From the NCBI GenBank assembly GCA_020633205.1, contig JACKEB010000016.1:62001-126000 (forward strand): a DNA stretch of 64,000 nt, written 5' to 3'. The notes under the pieces were generated by a model, which was given only the letters and a program-made list of their open reading frames with translations, did no database searches and was not told where the DNA came from. Shown here one piece after another: positions 57,673 to 64,000 of the stretch (within the stretch, counting starts at the first letter, position 1; every line of letters starts with the position of its first letter). The position numbers were made by a program, and so were the translations under genes. Origin of the DNA: Polyangiaceae bacterium (GTDB lineage Bacteria > Myxococcota_A > Polyangia > Polyangiales > Polyangiaceae).

Positions 57673-58290
57673 ATGACCCAATCCACTAACGCGATTCTAC
57701 TCTATGGTTTTCCGCTCTCCGGCCACGCGCACCGCGCGCGACTGATGCTCAACCTGTTGGGCTTGGCCTTCGAAGAGACGCTGGTCGACTTGGCCAAAGG
57801 TGAGCAGAAGCACCCCGAGTTCCTCGAGGTCAACGTCTTCGGCAAGGTGCCAGTCATCGTAGACGACGGCACGGTCATCGCAGACAGCAACGCGATCCTC
57901 GTCTACCTAGCCCTGCGCTACGATCCAGAGCGCTCCTGGTTGCCCAAGGACCCAGTGGTTCAAGCGGAGATCCAGCGCTGGCTCAGCATCGCCGCGGGCC
58001 CCCTCGCCTACGGACCCGCTGCAGCTCGCGTGAGCGAGGTCTTCGGCGCACCGCGGGATGAAGCTCACCCGGCCATCGCAAAGGACTTGTTCACCGCGAT
58101 GGAGCGCCACCTCGCCGGTCGCGACTGGCTGGTAGCCGCCACGCCGACGATCGCCGACCTCGCGCTGTACACGTACTGCGCCCACGCGCCCGAAGGCCGC
58201 ATCTCACTCGATCCGTACCCGCGGCTGCGCGGTTGGGTGGCGCGCGTGGAAGCACTTCCTCGCTTCGTTCCAATGCAACGCGCGGCGTGA
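57673..58290 (+). CDS. glutathione S-transferase family protein
   Basis: The 205-residue protein shows the thioredoxin-like N-domain (LLYGFPLSGHAHRARLMLNLLGLAFEETLVDLAKGEQKHPEFLEVNVFGKVPVIVDDG) with the cis-Pro of KVPVI and the ADSNAI glutathione-contact block, followed by the helical C-domain. Ser16 in PLSGHA is a candidate for the activating residue near the first helix. GST enzymes conjugate or reduce electrophiles with glutathione in the cytoplasm. ATG at 57673 is preceded by AAGGAGC. It is the first gene of a three-gene cassette next to a LysR gene. The presence of a GST beside a haloalkane dehalogenase suggests detoxification of halogenated or electrophilic compounds. Confidence 0.95.
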   Translation: MTQSTNAILLYGFPLSGHAHRARLMLNLLGLAFEETLVDLAKGEQKHPEFLEVNVFGKVPVIVDDGTVIADSNAILVYLALRYDPERSWLPKDPVVQAEIQRWLSIAAGPLAYGPAAARVSEVFGAPRDEAHPAIAKDLFTAMERHLAGRDWLVAATPTIADLALYTYCAHAPEGRISLDPYPRLRGWVARVEALPRFVPMQRAA

Positions 58291-58299
58291 GGTGTGGTG

Positions 58300-59265
58300 A
58301 TGCGTCCAGCACCATTCCACTCAGGCGAAGAGGCTCTCCAGCTCGAGGCCGGTGTACGCGACAAGATGGCCGCGGTCGGCCCGAGGGTGATCCGAGATCG
58401 CATGCTCCCACAGCACATCGAGCTCTTCGAGAAGCTACCAACGTTGTTCGTCGGGGTGCTGGACGCCCAGGGACAACCGTGGGCCTCCATGGTCCACGGT
58501 GTCCCAGGCTTCATCGAGGCACTCGGAGATCACTCGCTCCGCATCACCGGCAAGCCGCTGTTCGGGGCCCCGCGGTTCGGTTTGCAGCCTGGGAGCGCCG
58601 TCGGACTGCTCGGACTCGAGCCGCATACTCGGAGGCGCAACCGCGCTAACGGCGCAATCGAACAACTCCTCACGGATACGTGGGTCGTCCGGATCCATCA
58701 AAGCTTTGGCAATTGCCCAAAGTACATCCACGCGCGGGAGATCGTAGGTCGACCCGAGCGCGCCCCAAGCAAACCTAGGCGTGAAGGAACGAAGCTCAGT
58801 CTGAAGGCGAGGCAGTTGATCGAGGCGAGCGATACCTTCTTCATCGCGAGCGCGAGCGGAGGGCAGCTCGCCGAGCAGGAGCTCGGCGAGTCCGCAGGCG
58901 CTGGTGTCGACATTTCACACCGAGGTGGCCCTGTCGGCTTCGTCAGGGTGGTGCAAGGCACCAGCGAAGATTTGCTGCTCGTCCCGGACTACCCCGGCAA
59001 TCTGATGTTCAACACGCTCGGCAATCTGCTGGTCTGGCCGCGCGCAGGCCTGCTATTCGTGGACTGGCAGACTGGAGATCTGCTGCAGCTCGCCGCCAGT
59101 GCAACCCTTCGCGAGGCTACTGACGCGTGGAGCTCCCTCGACGCCCAGCGACAACTCGAACTGCGCATCAGCGAAGGGTGGTTCCACCCCGCCGCGATCC
59201 CCTTGAACTGGTCGCCTCCCAAAGCGCCGCCGCAGTTTTCCAGCCAACCTTCGAGGGAGCGTTGA
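58300..59265 (+). CDS. pyridoxamine 5'-phosphate-oxidase-like FMN protein
   Basis: The 321-residue product starts at ATG 58300 (MRPAPFHSG), with GAGG about 7 bp upstream; two GTG codons lie just before it. Split-barrel signatures are PTLFVGVLDAQGQPWASMVHG near residue 45, SFGNCPKYIHAR near 140, and a second half with FIASASGG, GVDISHRGGPVGFVRV and PDYPGNLMFNTLGNL. The pattern is the two-barrel type of PNPOx-like proteins that bind FMN or F420. Physiological substrate is unknown. It is 9 bp after the GST and is coupled to the dehalogenase gene through a 4-bp overlap TTGA. Confidence 0.85.
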   Translation: MRPAPFHSGEEALQLEAGVRDKMAAVGPRVIRDRMLPQHIELFEKLPTLFVGVLDAQGQPWASMVHGVPGFIEALGDHSLRITGKPLFGAPRFGLQPGSAVGLLGLEPHTRRRNRANGAIEQLLTDTWVVRIHQSFGNCPKYIHAREIVGRPERAPSKPRREGTKLSLKARQLIEASDTFFIASASGGQLAEQELGESAGAGVDISHRGGPVGFVRVVQGTSEDLLLVPDYPGNLMFNTLGNLLVWPRAGLLFVDWQTGDLLQLAASATLREATDAWSSLDAQRQLELRISEGWFHPAAIPLNWSPPKAPPQFSSQPSRER

Positions 59266-60131
59266 ACGATCCGTTTCCTCGACGGCGAATCGCGGTGCTC
59301 GACTCCTATATGTCCAGCGTCGACCTAGATGACGGACCCGGGCACACGCTCGTATTTCTCCACGGAAATCCCACGTCTAGCTACCTGTGGAGAAACGTCA
59401 TCCCTTGGGTACGTGGCTCGCGGCGAATCGTGGCCCCAGACCTGATTGGAATGGGTGCATCCGGCAAGCCGGCGATCGGCTATCGCTTCGTCGATCACGC
59501 GCGCTATCTCGAGCACCTTCTCGATGCCCTGAACCTGGACCGTGTGGTGCTCATCACCCATGACTGGGGAACCGCTCTGGCACTCGACTGGTGGTCGCGC
59601 CACCCAACTCGAGTGCGAGGCATCGTGATCAGCGAAGGGGTGCTCGCGAGTTTCCCGACTTGGGCTGCCTTTCCGCAAGGCGGTCAAGCAACGTTCCGCG
59701 CCTTCCGGGCACCGGGGGTTGGAGAGTCGCTGATCCTCGACTCCAACACCTTCATCGAGCACAGCCTGCCCGGCGCGATCTTGCGTTCCCTGACCGCCGC
59801 AGAGCTCGCAGCCTACCGAGCCCCATTCCCCGATCGTCGGTCTCGACTCCCACTCTTGGTGTGGCCCCGCGAGCTCCCGATCGCAGGAGAACCCGAAGAC
59901 GTCGTTGCTCGCCTCGCGGCCCTACGCCACGCGCTCGTCCGGTCGAGCGTTCCGAAGCTGCTGTTGACAGCAACTCCGGGCGCGCTAATCCGCGAGCCGT
60001 TCATCGATTGGTGCCGCTCACACCTGCCGAACCTGGAGATCCACGACCTGGGGCAAGCCATCCACTACCCCCAAGAGGACCAGCCCGACGCCTTCGGAAG
60101 GGCGCTGGCGCGCTGGCTGAACAATCTCTAG
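59262..60131 (+). CDS. haloalkane dehalogenase (HLD-II-like)
   Basis: The product has 289 residues when translation starts at TTG 59262, the last base-overlap codon of the previous gene; GAGG lies about 8 bp upstream. All parts of an HLD active site are visible: HGNPTSSYLWRN with the halide-binding N36, THDWG with nucleophile D101 and W102, GIVISEGVLASFPTW with E125 as acid, and GQAIHYPQEDQPD with H268. This matches the HLD-II subgroup (DhaA/LinB-like), which hydrolyses carbon-halogen bonds to alcohol plus halide. It is soluble and without a signal peptide. The cassette arrangement with GST and an FMN protein under LysR control is unusual. Confidence 0.9.
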   Translation: MNDPFPRRRIAVLDSYMSSVDLDDGPGHTLVFLHGNPTSSYLWRNVIPWVRGSRRIVAPDLIGMGASGKPAIGYRFVDHARYLEHLLDALNLDRVVLITHDWGTALALDWWSRHPTRVRGIVISEGVLASFPTWAAFPQGGQATFRAFRAPGVGESLILDSNTFIEHSLPGAILRSLTAAELAAYRAPFPDRRSRLPLLVWPRELPIAGEPEDVVARLAALRHALVRSSVPKLLLTATPGALIREPFIDWCRSHLPNLEIHDLGQAIHYPQEDQPDAFGRALARWLNNL

Positions 60132-60315
60132 CGCAGGGGTGCTGTACGCTCCGGAACCGGCGCGGCTTTAACTTGGTGTAACCGGGCCGGTGCCGGCAAA
60201 CTACGCAGCGCGAACGAGGGTCGCCGCTTGGTTGGCCGATCCGCAAGCGTCGGGCCCAAGGGCCTTCCGCTCTGTTTTAGCGCCTCTCGGCGCGCTCAGC
60301 GAAGGAGACTCGAAC

Positions 60316-60630
60316 ATGAAGAGTTGGTTTTGGGGATTGTCACTGTCTGGCGTTGCAGCCCTCAGCACTGCTGCCTGTGGCGGAAGCGCGATCTCGCCGG
60401 ACATGGTCCAACGCGCGCAATCCCATGACGCATCGGCGTCGGAAGCCACGATGATGAAGGGCAAGCAGCTGTTTGAGGGCAAGTGCGGCACCTGCCACGC
60501 CCTGCCAGCTCCAAGCTCCCACACCGCCGAGGAGTGGCCGGAGTGGGTGAAGAAGATGGCGCCCCAGGCGAAGATCTCCGGGGACGACGAGAAGGCCGTG
60601 CTCCACTACTTGCTCGGCGCAAGCGGCTGA
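60316..60630 (+). CDS. small cytochrome-c-like lipoprotein
   Basis: The 104-residue product begins MKSWFWGLSLSGVAALSTAACGGS: a signal peptide with lipobox STAAC. One haem-binding CxxCH motif, CGTCH, is near residue 57, and a distal Met is likely M76 in VKKMAPQAK. This is a class I-type monohaem cytochrome anchored by lipid on the periplasmic side, used to pass electrons. ATG at 60316 has AAGGAG about 9 bp upstream. The gene stands alone between the dehalogenase and a convergent membrane enzyme. Confidence 0.88.
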   Translation: MKSWFWGLSLSGVAALSTAACGGSAISPDMVQRAQSHDASASEATMMKGKQLFEGKCGTCHALPAPSSHTAEEWPEWVKKMAPQAKISGDDEKAVLHYLLGASG

Positions 60631-60653
60631 CCCACCGCGAGCCCTGAAACGCC

Positions 60654-60695
60654 GCGACGGCAGGGGAAACCCGGCCGTCGCTTTGCTTTTGTTTC
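60654..60695 (+). terminator. terminator of the cytochrome-c-like gene
   Basis: GCGACGGC (60654-60661) and GCCGTCGC (60674-60681) form an 8-bp stem with a 12-nt loop, followed by TTTGCTTTTGTTT. It is 24 bp after the stop at 60630. Confidence 0.82.
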
Positions 60696-60716
60696 TCGAT
60701 GCTTTTGTTTCTCGAT
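60685..60716. repeat. 16-bp tandem duplication
   Basis: GCTTTTGTTTCTCGAT occurs twice in tandem (60685-60700 and 60701-60716), directly after the terminator stem and before the convergent gene at 60736. Confidence 0.9.
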
Positions 60717-60735
60717 GCGTTCGCTGAGCTGCGCC

Positions 60736-62226
60736 TCAGCCGGTGCGCAGCATCGGGTCGGCCGGGTTGAGGTACGGCCCGCTCTCATCCTCACGGCGCG
60801 CCTCCCTCACCCCCAAATCCCGGGCTTCGAAACCCAGACGACGCTCCAGCAATCCACGGGCGTCCGGAAGCCTGTGGGACTGATTCGACGCGGCATAGGC
60901 CAGTATCGCCTGAGTCTGAAACGGAGCCTGGAGCGCAGTCGCAACCGCGTTGGAGAGTGAGCCTTCATCGGCCTCAACGACTGCTGCGGGTTGCTCGGCG
61001 GCGTCCTCGAGGTTGACGGTCCGCTCGAATACGTAGTCCCGACTGAGGGGGTGATTCCAGGTGAGGAACACCGCCCCGCGCACCAAGAGCCATGCGAGCT
61101 GGTAAGGGACGCTCGGTAGCAGCAGCAGCACGGCGACCAGACCCGAGTTGAGCAGCGCGCTGCTCCCGCTAACGATCACGTAGCGAGAGGCTTGCTCGCT
61201 GGTTTTTAAATCCCCACGGAAAGCCCAGTAGCGCCCCAGGGTAAAGTGGATGGTGCCGCCCAGCACGCAGCCAACCAGCGTGGCGATGGGAGCCCCGAAA
61301 CCACCCGCGACCAGCAGGGTAACGAGCCCGAAGTCCGCCAAGGTAGCGACCGAGGAACTGGTGAGGTTGCGAAAGATGCTTCCGCGTGAAAACACACCAG
61401 AGGGCGGAGGTGTCACGCTCAGCGCCTTGCGTCCGAAGAACAGGCGCTGAATCGCCGTGATCTGCGTCGTGGCGGCGAGCACCACCACACCAACCACCGC
61501 CAGGCGATGGATGGGCGCCGGGTCGTTCGGCACGACGATCCCCTCGATGATTGGGCTCAGCGCGACGCTTGCGCCCAAGAGCACGATGCGCTCGGGCCGT
61601 TGCATCAGGCCAATGTTTGGGAAAGCGACGCCCATCGCCTCTCCCCTCGCCTTCACGTAGGAGACCAGCAGAGAACCAACCAGCGCGAACAACACGGGGT
61701 ACAGGACCCAGCTATCGCTGTAGTACGCCGCGAGGCCGAGCAGCACCGCCGCCTCGCAGTAACGATCCAGCACCGAGTCGAGCAGCGCACCGCTCTCACT
61801 CGCCTGCTTCGTCTCACGCGCGAGACGTCCATCCAGGAAGTCACACACTGCGGCCGCCACGTAGAGCCACCCACCAAGGGCGAATCGCCCGGCCGCCAGT
61901 GCAACGCCAGCGCCGCCAGCGAGCAACAACGAGAGTGTGGTGATGGCGTTTGGTGGCAACCGGCTCTTCAACACCAAGTTGAAGACCGGACTCATCAACC
62001 ACGCGAAGTAGTTGCGCAGCCACGCACCGAGGAGCAGCGTGCTGCCACGCTTCTCCATTTCTCGATCGTGGAAGTCCCCACGTAGCGCATTGCGAACGCT
62101 GAAGACGAGCATGCCGCCGAACACGTAGACGACCAGCGCCAGTGCCGGAGCGGCGGCCGACCAGATACGCGCCGTCGGAGACAGATCCCCTTCAAGCCAC
62201 GACGCTAGATTCGATGCCACGTCCAT
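60736..62226 (-). CDS. CDP-alcohol phosphatidyltransferase fused to a GtrA-like domain
   Basis: The 496-residue protein starts at ATG 62226 (MDVASNLASW); ten codons further upstream are also open. Residues about 60-270 form a CDP-alcohol phosphatidyltransferase with the signature D132-G133-x2-A136-R137-x8-G146-x3-D150-x3-D154. Several membrane helices surround it. From about residue 290 a GtrA/DPMS-like four-helix domain follows (FRNLTSSSVATLADFGLVTLL, GGTIHFTLGRYWAF). The C-terminal 100 residues are soluble. The first domain should make a phospholipid or phosphoinositol-type head group; the GtrA half is usually a flippase or carrier for lipid-linked sugar. The fusion is unusual and suggests a linked synthesis and translocation job. 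Confidence 0.85.
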   Translation of the reverse strand: MDVASNLASWLEGDLSPTARIWSAAAPALALVVYVFGGMLVFSVRNALRGDFHDREMEKRGSTLLLGAWLRNYFAWLMSPVFNLVLKSRLPPNAITTLSLLLAGGAGVALAAGRFALGGWLYVAAAVCDFLDGRLARETKQASESGALLDSVLDRYCEAAVLLGLAAYYSDSWVLYPVLFALVGSLLVSYVKARGEAMGVAFPNIGLMQRPERIVLLGASVALSPIIEGIVVPNDPAPIHRLAVVGVVVLAATTQITAIQRLFFGRKALSVTPPPSGVFSRGSIFRNLTSSSVATLADFGLVTLLVAGGFGAPIATLVGCVLGGTIHFTLGRYWAFRGDLKTSEQASRYVIVSGSSALLNSGLVAVLLLLPSVPYQLAWLLVRGAVFLTWNHPLSRDYVFERTVNLEDAAEQPAAVVEADEGSLSNAVATALQAPFQTQAILAYAASNQSHRLPDARGLLERRLGFEARDLGVREARREDESGPYLNPADPMLRTG

Positions 62227-62256
62227 CTTTCGCTTCCTTGGGCCCGACCTGAGCAA

Positions 62257-62811
62257 CGTCTACCCACTTGACCAGTTGTCCTGACAGAAATCGTGTCGCA
62301 CGAGACATCAAACCGCATCGGGCATCGGCTTGGACCGTTGGCTCCGCGCGGTACGCAACGCCCACTAGTCAGCCGATGCGTTTTCCACTCGCAAACTGCG
62401 CCACGCTTCCGCGGTGTACCGGGGTGCATGCTGGCGTGATGTGCAAGCGACGTTCCGAACTCCACAAACCCGAGCTTTCAACGTCGGATATGCGCCCGAA
62501 TCGCCTCGCGTAAAGTGGGGAACGTGCAGAGAAACGCTGCTGGTTTTCAGTCGCTCGAGCGCAAAAACTCGAACGACAGCCAACATGCCGCGGTCTACGC
62601 GTTTTCGATCGGTTGCCGAGTCAGACTCAGGAACGCTGCGTTTCCCTGGAGTACCCAATGGCGCCGGGTTCACGAGATGAATCAGCCGATACGCGGGCGT
62701 CGTCGTTCACCCAATGAATCGCTCGCGAGTGTGCGGCAAGTTCACGGCGTGAACCTCTGGCGTTGGGCTCAGCGTGAACTGAGCGACACGCTCAAGCAGC
62801 GAGCGATGTGC
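62257..62811. other. intergenic region before the Omp85-type gene
   Basis: This 555-bp region lies between the start of the CDP-alcohol transferase gene and the stop of the Omp85-type gene, both on the minus strand. It includes short hairpins (TCGTG/CACGA at 62291-62303; GTTCAC-GGC-GTGAAC at 62740-62754). The frames inside it look like shadows; I found nothing convincing. Confidence 0.55.
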
Positions 62812-64000
62812 TTACTCGTCGGTCGCCGAGAGCCCCGACGTGACGCTGGAGTCTTGAGGCACGGGCAGCGGAAACGCCTGCTTGAACGTCAACACGAAGT
62901 TACCCGGCAACGTCGCGTAGCGCGGGTTGCCCACGGGGAAGCCCCAGTCGAGCCGGAACACGATGCGGTCAAACATGGGGAATAGGCCGCGCAAGCCAAG
63001 TCCAACCGCGTGGTTGAGGGCGACGTCTTCGAAGCGATTGAACGCATCCCCCATGTCGTAGAACAGCACGCTGCCGAGCTCCGCGCCGAACAGCTGCACG
63101 GAGCGACTGCGAAACTCAAGGCTGCTGGCGATGCGATCCCGGCCGATGAACGCAAAGCTTGGGTAGCCCCGCGGACGAGTGTTTCCTCCAAGGGAGTAGC
63201 GCAGGTTGAGGTAGTCCTCGAATCGGTTCGTGACCACCCCATCGTAGACCAAGCGCCCCACGCCAAAGCGCGGCGTGGCGATGCGCATCGCACCCTCCAC
63301 CTCAGCGTCTGATTTGTCGAGCCGCGCGGCTTCAATCCGCGAGGAACCAAGAAGCCGGAACAGTCCGTCGCCGAGCGGCCAGGTGTAGCCGAGGACGCTG
63401 TGTACGCCGAGCAAGTCGCGAGAGGATCCAACCGAGGTGCTCGCGGGGTAGACCTTGAGCAGCGCCCTGTGCCCGAGCTGCAGGTCCTCTTGCAGCGCGA
63501 GGGTCTCGAAGTTCAGAGTGCGCAGATAGCGATTCGAATACGCCTCGAGGCCCACGAATGGACTGATACGCGTGTCGCTCTGGGGCACCTCCTCGTCCAG
63601 GAACACCTGGCGCGCGCGCGCGGCGTAACGTTCGGCGTCCGGCACACCGTAGTTCGAACGCACCGCCTCGGCGCCGAGCGTCAAGTCGAGCTTGTTCTGC
63701 CGACCGAAGGAGCGAGTGATCGAGTACTCACCTGCGAGTTGGTCACTGCGATACGCGTAGGGCAGCACACCGAACCCGGTGTCGATGCTCGACAGCTCAC
63801 CGCCCACGTAGCGGCGGACAATCTCCCGACGCCACACCACCGTCGTTGTCCAAGCCCACTCGGCGCGGGTGCTGTACAGCGGTTGCCCGTACGAAAAGCC
63901 ACCGTAGGAGCCCTCCGCTTCGCCGGAGTCACGATTGAAGATCACATTCGCGATTGCAGCAGCCTGGATGCGGCTGTCACCAACCCTGGGGTTCACGTAG
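62812..64000 (-). CDS. Omp85/BamA-TamA-type outer-membrane protein, C-terminal part
   Basis: The minus-strand frame enters at the right window edge and runs to a stop at 62812, so the N-terminus lies beyond the window. About 396 residues are visible. The sequence is made of amphipathic beta strands (SYGGFSYGQPLYSTRAEWAW, SRSFGRQNKLDLTLGAEA, NLRYSLGGNTRPRGYPSFAF) and has the bacterial surface-antigen barrel pattern, including RGYPSFAFIGRDRIASSLEFR and GLGLRGLFPMFDRIVFRLDWGFPVG near the end. The latter resembles the VRGY/F and terminal-strand region of BamA-TamA proteins, which insert or translocate outer-membrane proteins. POTRA domains, if any, would be outside the window. Confidence 0.85.
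   Translation of the reverse strand, partial: YVNPRVGDSRIQAAAIANVIFNRDSGEAEGSYGGFSYGQPLYSTRAEWAWTTTVVWRREIVRRYVGGELSSIDTGFGVLPYAYRSDQLAGEYSITRSFGRQNKLDLTLGAEAVRSNYGVPDAERYAARARQVFLDEEVPQSDTRISPFVGLEAYSNRYLRTLNFETLALQEDLQLGHRALLKVYPASTSVGSSRDLLGVHSVLGYTWPLGDGLFRLLGSSRIEAARLDKSDAEVEGAMRIATPRFGVGRLVYDGVVTNRFEDYLNLRYSLGGNTRPRGYPSFAFIGRDRIASSLEFRSRSVQLFGAELGSVLFYDMGDAFNRFEDVALNHAVGLGLRGLFPMFDRIVFRLDWGFPVGNPRYATLPGNFVLTFKQAFPLPVPQDSSVTSGLSATDE

Noticed and set aside
7745..60817. CCTCACCCCCAAA copies at about 7750 and 60805
   Set aside because: Both lie inside coding regions where the word encodes Leu-Gly-Val-Arg-Glu, so they are not evidence for the intergenic motif.
62257..62811. short frames in the 62.3-62.8 kb gap
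   Set aside because: They have no RBS, no motif and overlap each other on both strands.

Overview
The window looks like chromosomal DNA of a high-GC, Gram-negative member of the Myxococcota, most likely near Polyangiales (this is inference). Supporting signs are two Ser/Thr protein kinases, an FHA protein, a PilC plus PilS-like pair of the type IV pilus machinery, many secreted lipoproteins with Gly/Ser-rich or Cys-rich low-complexity parts, TPR proteins, and strong GC bias at third codon positions. I found no tRNA, rRNA, CRISPR array, insertion sequence, integrase or phage gene. The region reads as a housekeeping and accessory mosaic of about 51 genes rather than an island.

Left part (1-16.2 kb). 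An N-terminal kinase fragment is followed by a 17-bp tandem repeat, a secreted protein, a lipase-like alpha/beta hydrolase and a hotdog thioesterase. Next is a long run of minus-strand genes: Gly/Ser lipoprotein, histidine-phosphatase-like protein, two adjacent DUF72 proteins, rubrerythrin, an HdrD/GlpC-like Fe-S protein and DUF3501. The last three form a recognisable oxidative-stress or redox module. argG follows, then a thioredoxin-fold lipoprotein without CxxC coupled to an unknown gene, a small DUF4911-like gene divergent from an acidic Asp-box protein, and a large TPR protein.

Middle part (16.2-37.3 kb). An MlaC/Ttg2D-like periplasmic protein, a PilS-like kinase and PilC are followed by a serine hydrolase. 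Then comes a locus made of a double-FHA membrane protein, two convergent paralogous membrane-anchored SGNH hydrolases, and an SDR-like protein that seems to lack the catalytic Tyr and Lys. Two large lipoproteins, ssb, merR, ihfA, a processive-type family 2 glycosyltransferase, a TPR plus beta-barrel protein and a second Ser/Thr kinase complete this part.

Right part (37.3-64 kb). polA (its proofreading site looks dead), a UDP-galactopyranose-mutase-like flavoprotein coupled to a GT2 glycosyltransferase, a HAD-IB phosphatase, hrpB and mutS are followed by a translationally coupled pair of very large beta-propeller-type lipoproteins. After these come a 58-residue protein, a DUF4350-MoxR pair without the usual DUF58 partner, and a LysR-controlled cassette (GST, PNPOx-like protein, haloalkane dehalogenase). 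The window ends with a cytochrome-c-like lipoprotein, a CDP-alcohol phosphatidyltransferase fused to a GtrA domain, and the C-terminal part of an Omp85-type outer-membrane protein. Seven 4-bp stop/start overlaps (ATGA, GTGA or TTGA) mark translational coupling, and several intergenic hairpins look like terminators.
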